Below are positions 40,901 through 55,900 of a stretch of DNA of 64,000 bases, piece after piece. The notes under the pieces were generated by a model. It was not told the origin of the DNA. It worked only from the letters and a program-made list of their open reading frames with translations, and searched no databases. Origin of the DNA: Limnoperna fortunei (taxonomy: Eukaryota; Mollusca; Bivalvia; Mytilida; Modiolidae); NCBI GenBank assembly GCA_944474755.1, contig OX104120.1, positions 22,617,242-22,681,241 of the forward strand, in the 5' to 3' direction. A program made the position numbers and the translations under genes. Within the stretch, counting starts at the first letter, position 1. Every line of letters begins with the position of its first letter.

Positions 40901-43900
40901 TTAATGCATTTGCCTACACACTTTTCTTTTAACACATTTTTAAATAACATAAAGTAATGTATACACTTATTTTATATTATGAAATTAACATTTTTATGTC
41001 ATCTAATCAAAATCTACATTATATTAAAGTGTTTGCATTAGAATATAAGTTATATAAGGTCAGAAAACAAAATATGTGAAAGGTATAAATTATTTTAAAA
41101 CAATAATACAGTAATCCCTCTAAACTTAAAAATCTAAAAAAACTAGACAAAGTTGATCTAGCGATCACTGATACCCCCGCTTTTGTAAAAATTTCTAACG
41201 TTATTCGTGGACTATGACCTTGAAATTTGACAGATTTCCCCAAAAATCGATAGGCTTCTTACCAACCTGATATATAACAATATCCCACAGTTTCATTCAA
41301 ATCGGATGCAAACATTTTGAGTTATTGTCCGAAAACGTTTTTTCTATAAATTTCTAGTTTTTCACGGACTGCGACCTAGAAATTTGACGGATTTCCCCCA
41401 AAATCAATATGCTTCTTTCTAACCATATAAATAACAATATCCCAGTTTTATTCAAATCGGATGCAAACTTTTTTAGTTATTGTCCGGAAACAATGTTTTT
41501 GTTAAAATTCCTAACGTTTTTCGTGGACTGTGACCGTGAAATTTGACGGATTTCCACAAAAATCAATAGGCTTCTTACACACCTGACATATAACAATATC
41601 CCAAAGTTTCATTCAAATCGGATGTTAACTTTTTGAATTATCATCCGGAAACCAAATGTGGACAGACGATCAGACGGACGGACGGACGGACATGAGGACC
41701 ACTATATACCCCCGACACTGTCGAGCGGGGGGATGGGGGGGGGGGGGGGGGGGTATAAATATCGTTGATACATTCTAAAAAACCTTGTATCATCTATATA
41801 TGTGACACAAGATGTATATTGTCGGAACTACTTCTCGACGTCACAATGAATGGTATAATCGATGATTCATTTAATGACTTGCATTCTATGAATGAAATAT
41901 GACGTCATAATGCGTCTGACGTTACGGGCTATATTTTAAAAACAAATGCTTTGTTGAATGTAAAATTTTAAATTGTAAACATTCAGTTTAGTTCTGCTTT
42001 TGTATACTTCTTAATTTTAGATAAACTTATTACATACGTTAAAGTGTAAGTACAACTACCTGTATCATGTCTCAACAGTTGCATACATTCCGCATCACAA
42101 CTCGAAGATGCACATGTTGTAGTCATATGAAAGCACACAACTCTCAACGAGATACAGGTAGTTGTACCTACACATAATGTATGTTATGTATATATATAGA
42201 TCTGAATTTTTATACTCAAAAGATCTATGTTATCCAAATATCAGGAGGTTATACAATCATTCAAAGGTCAGAGGTTTTCTGAATATCAAAAGGTAATACT
42301 GACCATCAGGATCTGTGTACCATCCAGCAGCACCCCCACCCCACTGTCCTGCTCCATGCTGGGCATTACCTGTAAAGATACATCACAAAAAAACATATAA
42401 AAGAATTCGACTAGATAGATTTTTATGTAATTTTCACTATATGTTTCTGTAATATTAGTGTAATCAGTTTTATTGACAAGAATTTATATTGGAAATTGAG
42501 TGGATCATTTTCTGTTTCTTTTTAATTGTTTTTCTATTAGACAGTTCTGAAATCCAAATCAATGGAATTATAATTGTTTTAACGCTACAATGAATAACCC
42601 CTTTTCATCAATTATAATATAAATATTTAGCTTGTCAGCTCTATGTAGTCATACAAACAAATTGTTTACATTCAATGACAACGCTACAATGCAGGTTGCT
42701 TCCCTGCTAATAAAAGTGTCTTTTTTCTGACACTTATCAACAATAATAAATAAACAACCTTAGTGAGCATGCTCACATACCCCAAGCACTTACATACATA
42801 TCAGGTTCAATAAAATTGTGGTGAGTAGCTTCAAAGTAGAAGCAACTATGCGTAGATTCATACATATTTTTTGAGAAATCTCAAAGTTTAAACAAGGATA
42901 AATCCTACAAAAAATATCCAATCATAACTTCCACACAACTTGTATGGTACACATTATTTCTAGCAAGTTTAAAAAATTCTGTTCAGAAAGTTAAGAGAAG
43001 TGCTTACAAGTTGCTTCATACATATATTTTGAGAAATTTCTAAGTTCCAAGGACATTAACTTCTACAAAAAAACCTGATAACTTCTTGTCCATATGCACA
43101 ACAACATATGGTGTCCTTCATTCCTACCAAATTTCTTAAAATTCTGATCTGTAGTTTAAGAGGATAAGCACTTACAGGTTGTTTCATATATATATTTTGA
43201 GAAAGTTCAAAGAAACATAACTCCTTCAAAAAATATTTGACTATACTTCCTATTGATATACACAACAAAAAACTTGGTGTCTATTATTCCTACCAAGTTT
43301 CATAAAATTCTGATCAGTAGTTTCAGAGAAGAAGTGCTTACAAGTTGTTTAATAAATATATTTTAAGAAGTTTCTAAGTTCAAAAGGGGAATAACTCCTA
43401 CATAAAAAATATCTGAACATAATTTCCTGTAGATATGCACAACTACATATGGTGTCCTTCATTTCTACCAAGTTCCATAAAATTCTGATCAGTAGTTACA
43501 TAGCAGTTGTGCTTATAAGAATAGAACTGATGGATCTCTAAAAACAACACAACCTTGGCAACTATGTTGTGTGGGTGTTGTTACAAGAAATGCACTAGAT
43601 CTATTAACGGCAAAATATCATTTAATGAAATCCTACCATGACAGTCTCCACCATCCCATTCACATTCTGATGTATTACATGCTTTGTCACAGTAGCCATC
43701 TTTAATCCATGACGATGGACATCCTTCATTACAACTAGGGACCGGCCATGTCAGGTATACCTAATACAACCATGAAAAAAAACTGGATAAACAATAAATG
43801 ACAGCCATTTATAACATTCTTACTACATTAATATTAGATTATTTAACATAATATAATTCAGCATTGATGCGTAAAGGATTATAAGAAACAGCTTTAAGTG

Positions 43901-46900
43901 GTAAATTCTTTGTATCATTTACTACCAAAGTTTATGTTATGTCTCCAGACCTTACAACCTGTGTTACAAGTCATAAAAACATCAAGCAATGAAATCAGTA
44001 ATAGAGTTAAAGTTCTATTTAAAGTCCCTGACATGAGCCAACATAGTCAATCAAGAACTGTGTACCTTTTAAATTTCTCACGATCTGATTCAAGAAGTTT
44101 GTCCATGTCCAAATATTATGACAAATATATCCTACACAACATGCTAATTTGGTCAAAAGTATTATGAAATACTACATAATGTTATGTAAATTTATAAGAA
44201 ATTTACATTTCCATTGAAAGTACTATTAATAAACACATAACCACCATCATGGCTCAATCAATTGAAAATACCAGGAAATTCTGCATAATGAGCATCAAAG
44301 TGACAAATAAATTCTAAAAAACATTACTACTGAATAACACATAACTGACTACCATGTCCATCAAATCAATAAACTGTTATGTCTCTTTGAAGGTCACATA
44401 ACAAATAAAATGAAAAATAAGCAGCAGAAAACAACTGGTACATACGTTTCCATGACCATGATCACTAACCTTAAACCCATCACTGTATGTATAGAAGTCA
44501 TCTGGCCACACATCTTTTCCAAACATCACATCATCATTCATGTAAATAAACTTCTGTGATAGGCCAGGTATACGATGGAGGTGGGACTCAATGGCAGGAG
44601 AACTGAATGTGGGAAGATGTGACTTATTGGGAAATATTTCCTAGAATACAAATCATTAGCATTTAGATCTTTTTAGTACTTTTAGATATTTTTATGTTTG
44701 CTATGGTCTGTTGAAATTTAATAGGATCTATTATAATTATGTATTTCCATAAGTAAATTCCATAGTATCAAATGTTTTTCATTGAGTATTTCAGGAGTTA
44801 CATAAAGCATTTTTCTTATGATAAACTCTTTACTTGACAAGTCACTATTCCTTTTTAATATTGCATGTTTTTTTTTTCAAAGTTTGACAACTTTCATCAA
44901 ATTAACAAATGTAAGCTTTGATGTTACTGCTTTCTAACCCTACCAGTATTTTTTCTTGCCAATTATTTATATATGCCAATCCAGAACATTTTTTACCTCG
45001 TGTGTAACAATAGATAGTCGACTACTTTCCATATTCATCCAGTACGGAATCTGACCATTGGTCACAACATACACATGTCTGATCCAAGGAGCAAATCTTT
45101 CCAAGGACCTCAATGAATATCTCAGTTCTTCGTTGTCTTCAAACCGACTTGCAGATATATCGGAATCTTTTCTGAACTGAAGTAGAATATGAACAAACAG
45201 TGTATTTAAGATACTACTGATTTTTTTGGAAACCATTTATAACAAGTGTGGACTGTGAGCGTCTCTTTCAAGTCCAATTATCTCCCCTTAATGATATCCG
45301 ATGTCAACAAAAATCTTTCATGCACATATACATATAATATACTTCCTTTATGCTAAGTTTGATTAAATTTCATCAAGCCGTTTAGGAGGAGTTGCGCTTC
45401 CAAGGGATGTGGATAGACGGACAGATAGACAGTTTTATTCCAATATATCCCCTGGGACCATACTGGGAGGGTTCCCAGTGCTCGACCCACAGAGCAGCCC
45501 AGCGCGTCCCCGGGTGGCGGATAGGGGAGACCCTCTCGTTGGGGGGTTGTCAGGTCATAATACGGAAAGCCTGACCGCGGACCGTAGTGGGTAAAGTGTT
45601 TGGAGAGTGCCACGCTCCTTGCACGATAAAGACCCCTTTTGTAGATTTCGAAAAAGAGTAGGCTCATTGCAGCCGCTACAAAAGGCTAAATTTTCCGCCC
45701 CTACCCAAAACACCATACTTTTCCAGTGGGAGTCAAAATTGTATTCCCTGTGACCCATCCCACCCCCATTTTCCGTTGATTTATTGTTTGTTAACTTGTT
45801 CCCGTCCCGAATATAGCTGAAATACTGCTCGCTGGACGTAAAGCAGACAACCAATCAATCAATCAACCTATATATCCCCCCCCATCCCCCCCCCCCAAGT
45901 TTGCGGGGGTAAAATAACATGTATCTCTGCTCCACTGATTTGACGTGGAATATCAGTTTTGACTTGTAATCACTAGTGTGTCAACAGTGAGGATGAAAGT
46001 TGGAGTCTGACTTCTGGCAGGTGGTGCTCGAATCCAAGCGTTACTGACAATGATTGCCAGTTTTGCTGCAGAAGGTTGGGGGTTTGGAAAAGACACTCTC
46101 TTGTCCTCACCCAATTAAAACTAGATGCCATGAAAAAAACATTATGTAAAACATACAAACCATCTAATTTGTTTTATCTTAAAATTCAATTTTTGCACAT
46201 AAAATATAACAGGATTTTTGGCAACTTTGGATGAAAAAGATATAAGAAAAAATCAGGTATTTATTTTTATTTTTTATTTTAAAATTTTATTAAAATTTGT
46301 GGTTGATATGAAAATACTTACTGCTATTAAATAAACACTCAGTATTCATAAAAAATACACAAATAAATGGGTTGTAATTAGTACTAATACAAACTAGCCA
46401 CAAGTATTTACAAAGGAACTTTTATATACTGTTGCCTGCATAAATATTGGCAAAATTTATTTGGTGTGTTTTTAATTGACCACAAAACTAATTAATTTCA
46501 GAAAAACTAAACCACACCACAGTAAGATACTGCTTGCTGCTTTTTATTTTAATACCACAAAGCTCACAATAACACTGTATAGCTGCTACATGCCAAGTTC
46601 AGGGATGTTTTTGCATGTTTCAAGTGTCAATTTATGAGAACTTTCTAAATCCCATCACAGACAGTTACACATGATCTTATACTGCATATTAACAAACAAA
46701 AACATCCCACCCAAAGTAGATCCTCAAATTGTTCTTACTTACACCTCTTAGATCCCACCCCAAGTAGACCCCCATACTTGTTCTTACTTACACCTCTTAG
46801 ATCCCACCCCAAGTGGACCCCCATACTTGTTCTTACTTACACCTCTTAGATCCCACCCCAAGTAGACCCCCATACTTTTTCTTACTTACACCTCTTAGAT

Positions 46901-49900
46901 CCCACCCCAAGTGGACCCCCATACTTGTTCTTACTTACACCTCTTAGATCCCACCCCATGTTGACCCCATACTTGTTCTTACTTACACCTCTTAGATCCC
47001 ACCCCAAGTATACCCCCATACTTGTTCTTACTTACACCTCTTAGATCCCACCCCAAGTGGACCCCCATACTTGTTCTTACTTACACCTCTTAGATCCCAC
47101 CCCAAGTAGACCCCCATACTTGTTTTTACTTACACCTCTTAGATCCCACCCCAAGTAGACCCCCATAGTTATTCTTACTTACATCTCTTAGATCCCATAC
47201 AAGGCTGGCAGCACTAAATGTTGGCTTCTTGCCATCAATGGTAAAATTGTCAATCTGAAATATGAAATATACACATCTTCAGTGTATATACATTTTGAAT
47301 AAAGCAGAAAAAAATTCAGAAATAATTCATGGATGGTCATATTTAAATAAATTTCACAAAAAATAGAAACATCCTACACTGTTGGAAATTAGATTTCTTT
47401 TTTGTGTACATACGAGATACATCTAATTACCGATGGCTACCACTTAGAAAACGAACAGTACAACAGCCCTTAATGAAAAATTGTAACCGAATGATATACA
47501 AACGCTTTTTAAATAAGTTTTAAAATTAAAATTCTTTGAAAATTTATAAACATTTTGTTATAATCATTTTTTTAAATAAATTTATACTCTGCAATTGAAA
47601 GAATATAGTTTTTTATACTTTGATATTTCACCAGTACAATGAATGCATGCTTCTGAGCAGATGCTTATACGGCTCATCCGCTAAAGTGACTAAAGCCCTC
47701 AAAATCCTAAAAAAATTCCCTGAATTTGTAGATACTGCCTTAAATTTGTGATACAAATGAACAAAAATGTTGTTGAAATTGACATAATTATCTTGTGCGT
47801 AGCTTTGCAGATCAAAACTGACAACAATCGCCATTCTGATGTTTTGTTATGAAAATTAGATCAAACAAACTGGCTTAATGTGCTTGCTGAGATGGCACCT
47901 TGTAATAAGAATTGAGTACCAATGCCAAAGAGTTGATTGTAAAATTAGATGGAAATGGAAGTAGTGGAAGAAAAATTGTTGTCCTGCTTGGCATTAACCC
48001 TTTTACTTTCAAAGTTTCTGAAGTGCTTTGGCTCCGTTATTGTGAAGAAAACGCACAACATAGTGGACCGCCCAATAAATTTAATGACAAGACGGACAGG
48101 CAACTTTTACAGTTAGTGAAACAGCGTCAAAAGAATTGGAGAGATCTTACAAACCTTTTAAATTAACTGGTGCCATTAAATTTAGCGAATAACTGTGAAG
48201 GGGAGGTTATAGGGATTCAAAAGAAGGGTTGTAAATGAGAAATTATTCATCAGTGATAGGAACCCTTTTTATAAGTGTTGTGGAAAGCTTCGTAAATAGT
48301 TACCGAAACAAGATTAACTTTACTGACAAAAATTGCAAAAACAGCAGAGTGCATATTTGACAAAAAACGGTAAACAAAGGTTTGAATCTTTCTTTAACAA
48401 AGAGTGATAAAACCGCTGGTCCTGTCGTGAGTATCATGTTTTGGAGCTGTATTACATTTGACGGTGTTGGCACATTTGTACCAGTCAACAGAACAATAAA
48501 TTCACATAAGTATACTGCTATCCTGGATGAATTTCTTTGGCCTGTTGTGACCAAAGTTTTTCCAAATAAACCATGGATATTTCAGGACAATAATGCTACC
48601 CCCCACCGCTCAGGACATACTATTCGTTCGGACCATGACAACAATATTCTGCTCAAAGCCCTGATATTAACATTATAGAAAATATCTGGAGATTGATGAA
48701 AATTTGTTTACAGAAGGTGATTCACAGAAATAAAAAAACAAGGATGACTTAATAGGTGAGGCCAAATGTATTTGGATGTCCATCGTTTCAACCTTCATAC
48801 AATCTATTTACCAGTCTATTCCAACTAGAATTTGTCGTGTTTTGAGAGCAATTGGGCAATAACAAAATATTATGGTAAGTTGTTTTTATTAAACAAAAAT
48901 AATGCTTGTTTATTAACTTTTGTTCAACAAAATGGTTGTATTCGTGTATAATGACATCGGCCATTTTGAGGTTTTTTAAGGAAGTAAATCTTCAACATAG
49001 TACAGAACATACTGTAATACCACGCTACACTTACATTCACTAGTCCATCAAAACTTTCTTTTTGAGACACTTTGATAACAGCCAGTCCTTCATCATCATG
49101 AATTTTAAACTGAAAAAGATCAAAGGAAAATGGATTTAATTGTTGCTTATAAGATAGAACCCTCTGTACAATAAACATTGTCTCATACCTTAAGCAAGGC
49201 ACTGTACTTGGAAAATGTACAGCAACACAATATTTTCTTCAGTAAATTGCCAATTTCTGGTACAGGTGACCACTCATCTGTACTTGTATCATCCAATCAA
49301 AACGCTTAAGAAAGTTTGTTATGGTAACATAACAGTAATCTTCTTTAACATTCTTGCTGGGCCAATGGATGTTGGATATAAAACAATTGAGAGTTCACCA
49401 GATATCACGATGTGATAGTAGTTGTTTTACCGGAAAAAAGGTACATGTATAGGTAGGGCTAACTATGTAAACCAATAGCCAAGAGAGGTCAGCAAAAAGG
49501 TACATGTATAGGTAGGGCTAACTATGTAAACCACTAGCCAAGAGAGGTCATCAAAAAGGTACATGTATAGGTAGGGCTAACTATGTAAACCACTTGCCTA
49601 GAGAGGTCAGCAAAAAGGTACATGTATAGGTAGGGCTAACTATGTAAACCACTAGCCTAGAGAGGTCAGCAAAAAGGTACATGTATAGGTAGGGCTAACT
49701 ATGTAAACCAATAGCCTAGAGAGGTCAGCAAAAAGGTACATGTATAGGCAGGGCTAACTATGTAAACCACTAGCCTAGAGAGGTCAGCAAAAAGGTACAT
49801 GTATAGGTAGGGCTAACTATGTAAACCACTAGCCTAGAGAGGTCAGCAAAAAGGTACATGTATAGGTAGGGCTAACTATGTAAACCACTTGCCTAGAGAG

Positions 49901-52900
49901 GTCAGCAAAAAGGTACATGTATAGGTAGGGCTAACTATGTAAACCACTAGCCTAGAGAGGTCAGCAAAAAGGTACATGTATAGGTAGGGCTAACTATGTA
50001 AACCACTAGCCTAGAGAGGTCAGCAAAAAGGTACATGTATAGGTAGGGCTAACTATGTAAACCACTAGCCTAGAGAGGTCAGCAAAAAGGTACATGTATA
50101 GGTAGGGCTAACTATGTAAACCACTAGCCTAGAGAGGTCAGCAAAAAGGTACATGTATAGGTAAGGCTAACTATGTAAACCACTAGCCTAGAGAGGTCAG
50201 CAAAAAGGTACATGTATAGGTAGGGCTAACTATGTAAACCACTAGCCTAGAGAGGTCAGCAAAAAGGTACATGTATAGGTTGGGCTAACTATGTAAACCA
50301 CTAGCCTAGAGAGGTCAGCAAAAAGGTACATGTATAGGTAAGGCTAACTATGTAAACCACTAGCCTAGAGAGGTCAGCACAGTTGGTACATGTATAGGTA
50401 GGGCTAACTATGTAAACCAATTGCCTAGAGAGGTCAGCACAGTTGTTTTTGCTACCTACTTTAGTAATTCCTTTCCTGAGTTTTTCTGGAAGTTTGTCTT
50501 TTATTTCCTCTGCTGAATACTTTGGTGGAAATCCTGCCATTATTATTGTGTCTTTCAACATAACACTACTGTGAATAGTCCAATCTGTGGTCTAAAAATT
50601 GACAATAAATAAAAGCTAACACTGATGAATGTGTCCAACACTTAAAGGAGAGATTTCTTCTCTACCAGATCAGAGATGATTTAAATCTTAACCTGGTGTG
50701 AATGATGTTTTGTTGTTTTGAATCTTTCGTATTCCACATTTTAAAACAGTAGTAAATCAAGAAACATGATTCTCCTTTTGAGACACATGTCTCAAAATGA
50801 ATGACAAATTATAAAAGTCAGTAGGTATAGGTCAATAAATATGCAGGAAAACTGAATGATACATGTTCAGAATGATTCATGCATCAAAGCAGAACTAGAG
50901 AACAGGTAATTTAGTTTATAACAATATGTTTAAAATTGATTTGATGTGATGTGAAATTATTTAAAGAGACATAGGCAGAGCACTTAAATCTTAATCCTTT
51001 TTCCTTTCATAAACTTTTCAATTCTTGGAAATATCTCTAGATAAAGCACTTTATCTGTGATTTCTGTGCATGCATCTAAAAAGTTGACCAAAATGTTTAG
51101 ATATCTTTCAGTGAAGACATAGTATTTTGAGAAATAAAAGATGAACTTGTGGGTAAATTAAATGTGTAAATGATTCAGAGATTGATAGCCTTAAGCATTA
51201 TTTGCATTTAGCTAATTGTTTACACTTCATAACCAAATACATAATTAATGGCATTATCAGTAAGGACAAAAAGAGTGAACTACTTTAAACATTTTTATTC
51301 AAGTGAACCAATTTCCTTATAGTTATAAAAACATGATTTATGCTAAATGCAATATAAGGAAAAGAAAAAACATTTTTTGTTCTTGATATCATAATCAAAT
51401 GGATTTATAAGCAATATTTGTTTTTGTCAATAATGTATAAGGGGTCATCCATAATTATCAACATTTTTCACAAGTTTGCAAAGAGCACTCTTTTTGAAAA
51501 CCCCCTCCCTCCCTCCAAAAGAGTACATCAACATTTTTTGCAAGTCTGCACATCCACATTCCCGGAAGTTTAAAGAATGTACCGAAAATGTTGAAATTGA
51601 AATCCCCTCCCCCTATACTATAGTGCTCTTTGCAAATTTGTGAAAAATGTTGACAATTATGGATGACCCCTAAAAAGAAAGGAAATGTGTTATCAGCAGT
51701 CAAACCAGTCCTGAGGGCAGATAATCCATACGTTAGGGCAGATAATCCAATACTGTTCAATAATCATGAAAGACAGCGGCCACACATATTAATCAATCAA
51801 ATCAGTTGATATACAAAAGTTATTATTTTTTAAATATGCATTATTTTGCTGATTAAAATGACAAAAATTAAGTGTGGATTATATTATCTTATGTATGAAA
51901 ACACCTGAATCCCCAAATTTTTTAGATTTTTTAAATCTTAATGTATAAGAGTTTTTGCAGGTTAAATCTTAAATAGTAAAATTGACGACTGAATAAGTAA
52001 AAATTCTTCCTTTATCATATTTAAAAAAAAAAATATTTTGAGTCTTTAGTCTAATTTGTTTATTTGTGGTTCACTTGCAGTTAAACTATCAACCAAACAA
52101 ATTTAACAAAATATCAGTGAAATGGTATCCATCACTGTAGGCCCAGCTGACCTTGAGTTCAAAGTTCAAGGTCAAAGGTCCTGGTAAGTGACACATAGCA
52201 TTGATATTATCTACTCACATAAATGATATCAAAAGCCTACCTCAAAAGATCAAAAAGTTATAGCCCCGACAGGATAAGTTTGTTAACGCCAGAATGATCA
52301 CTATAGGGCGGGTGTCTGCCACTACGTGGCAGGGTCCTAATAAATTTTAAAAATTCAACGGAAAGTTTCTGTATAGAGAAGAATTTTTCCTGGTTTTCCT
52401 ACTTTAATTCTTATCATAGTTGCATAACAGAAATCTAACTGTTAAAACAAAATGTAAGTGCAATACAAACAAACAATACTGCCATATAGAATTATCTGGT
52501 AGGCCAAGACTCCAATGAGCCTCTAAATGCTCACCAAAACTGTGACATTAGATGCAGTTTGAAACACACATATTTAAAATTTATGGAATCCATCAAATTT
52601 AGTTTTCAGATTTTCAACATTTATATTTTTTGTCAAAATAAGTTAAAATGTTCATGTAAGGTATATTTTGAGTTTATTTTTAGGAGAGACTACTGTTAAA
52701 ATCTAAGCTGATTTTGCTCAGAAACAAAACTAGATAAGATATGTGAATAATTTTTTATTTGTAGTTCTGGTGACCAACTAAGGTTGGACAGTAGGGCTAT
52801 CTGACTTATTTTTGTAAAGTCGTATAATCAAAGGATCATCTATACCACTTTCAAATTGGTACAGTGATTTAACAGGAAAAGACAGAATGGTATAATTTAT

Positions 52901-55900
52901 GCATAGAGGTCAGCAAAGTGATGGCAATTAGGTCACCCCAAGTCTGAGAAGGGCTGAGAAGAAAATCATACCTTCAGAATTTTGAAAGTACAAGTTTATA
53001 TTCCTCTGATTGTAGTTACCAGCGGAAAAGCCACAGACACAGAAGAGTTCCAATTTAAAAACACGCGGGTAAAGGGAGATAACTCTATTATTATAGGTGG
53101 CGTTCCTATCGATAAATTTTACAGAAAAGTGTCGATATTTAAATTAATTTAAACGATTTTATATACATCCTTGATTCAAACAAACAAATTCATTAAACAA
53201 TTTAACATTCAGTGCATAAACTTATTTTCTTAAAACAGAAAAAGCATCATGAGTTGCTATGCAAAAAGACACATTTATGGGGGAGGAGTTTTGGAAGTTT
53301 TCCATGACGCATATCACCTGGTCTATTTTTAACTGACACAAACGCATCCTACAGAATTTCATTGGTTAAAAATAAAAAAAATTTAAAGAAAATACCATAA
53401 GGAATCCCCGAAGTATAAATAAAATGAAACTTTGTACAATAAGTAAACTAGTTAGACAAAAATTGATAAATAGTTTTAACACATATTGGAATAAAGAAAA
53501 GATAAATTTAGTTTTTTCAAATAAAGGGAAATTAGATACTTATTTTAGTCTTAAAAGCTGCTTTGGGAAAGAAAAGAAATTATTTATAAAAGATTTTTCT
53601 ATAAGGCAATCTATTTGTAAACTAAGGATCAGTGCACATCCACTTAATATTGAAGCTGGGAGATATAAAAACTTACCAAGATCAGACAGAAAATGCAGCA
53701 AATGTAGTAATGAAGATATTGAAGATGAAAAACATTTTATGATAGATTGTATTTTTTATGAAAATTATAGAAAACCTTTTTTTGAAAGCATATCTCATTA
53801 TAACCAGAATTTTAAAAATATGAGTAATGAAGCTAAATTCATATGGCTCCTTACTAATGAGGATGAAAGAATTTTAAAAGAATTGGGTGTTTTTATAAAA
53901 ATGTGCCTACAATATAGAGGTAAAAATTAGACATCACAAATTATTATTGTTATTATTATTATTGTTATTGTTAACATGATATATTTGTAACAAAATATAT
54001 TTTAAGGTGCTCTGACCTGTCCTGTGTTTAATTATATATATTGTATAATTATCATAATCATTGTATCTGATTTTATTGCCTCTTGAGGGCCCTTGATTCG
54101 AAATAAAGCCATTCTATTCTATTCTATTCTATAAATATTTCCCATCACCCTTCGTGGTTATTTTAACAACAACTTCTAATCTTGGACACTCAAATGCTAC
54201 AAATGGAGGGATGGAATGTGAAGATATCTGCAACTTTTCTTGAAAGAACGAGGTAAGTTTTGTGTGTGTAACTAAAATTTTTAACAAATGTATAAAATAT
54301 AACTGTTTAAATGGTGTTTTAATCAAATTTTTGCTCGTCTGCATTTTGTCAAGCGGTTACCTGACGCACACCTGGATGAAGCTAAGGTAGTAAGGATGAA
54401 GCCAAACGCAGCTACCTGGGTGGAATGTAACACATTTTTTGTGAATACTATTTATTGTTGCCTTATATTTGCGGATACATAAATAGATTAACATTAAACA
54501 TTTTTTATTAGGAATTAAAAGTATAACTGATATAGAAACAAACTTCAGTTCATTACTGATATTAGCTATGTTATTTAAATTTAAAATAAAAAAAACCAGT
54601 TACATAAATGTCATCTCTTTATAGACGGTATGACCAGCATTCACCTACAGTGGTACTAGAGGCCACCAAGCCAACTTTCCCTGGACAACTGACAGAATGA
54701 CAAGCATTCACATACAGTGGGTACTTGAGGCACAATGCTGACTTTCCCCAGACAACCAACAGAATGACCAGCATTCGCATACTGGATGGTCCTCATCTGA
54801 GGTAATATTAAACCTTAAAGAAGATATGATATCAGAAATTACAGTGTTAAAATTTGCATGATATATCTGAAAATTGTCAAGATCACCAGAAATGTATTGT
54901 TTTACCAGATATGTAATAGATAACCTCCCATACCCGAGTAAAAAATCAGTCTGTAACTGCAAATTTAGAACAGTCGGTTAAAGTACGTAAAGTAGAATCA
55001 TGGTGGAATTTTGAAGTAAGTATTAAACTATCAGTAGCCTGGATAAAGGAATAACCCAGTCCAAAGATGCACCATACTCAGTTTTTAAGGTCCCAGCGCA
55101 TCCCTGGGCGGCAGATAGGGAAGACCATCTCATTGGGGGTTGTTGGGTCATAATATGGTAGCCTGGCCATGGACCATAGTGGGTAACGTGTTTGGAGAGT
55201 GCCACGCTCCTTGCACAATAAAGACCCCTTTTGTAGATTTCGAAAAAGAGTATAGGCTCATTGTAGCCGCTACAAAAGGCTAAAATCTCTGCCCCTACCC
55301 AAAACTCCATATTTTACCAGTGTCGGTCTAAATTGGGTTCCTGTGTCTCATCCCACCCTCATTTTCCATTGATTGTTCGTTAACTTGTTCTCGTCTTGAA
55401 TATAGTGGAAATACTGCTGTGCTCACTGGACATAAAGCCAAATCCAATCAATCAATCAGTTTTTAAGGAAATTAAAAGATCATAACTTTTACCATCGCCT
55501 ACAACTACTACAACCACATAATAACACAACACTACAACTTGAAATTTTTCATACAAAATGTTGAGAACATGACAAACACTGTCAGCATAAGTACTGCAAT
55601 AGATGAAAATACAGATTTTTCTGGGGTTTTTTTCAGTTGGAAGAGATAAAAAAGTTTTGAAGCTTGGAACAGAGTCAGAGAGTTTGAAAATTGATCAAAA
55701 TGTGAATTAGGTGGCAGTTGTCCTATCGTATCTGCAGTATTATAAATGCTGCTACCTACATCAGCTGAAAGGTTTCTTTGCCTACAATCTGTCAGAACAG
55801 AATTATCAACATTATCAGTGTGATCTAAAATAGAATTTATAGTGTTGGTGACAAGACTGACTGTGTTGTGGTGTTGCAGTTTGAATTGTAGTGCAAGAAA

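Noticed and set aside
44967..45236. Reading the CR2 exon through to its upstream ATG as an independent 89-residue protein
   Set aside because: The ATG lies in intron sequence before a clear TTCAG acceptor; the coding part is a phase-0 internal exon.
46702..50446. CRISPR-like regular repeats
   Set aside because: Units are contiguous without unique spacers, and the genome is clearly eukaryotic.
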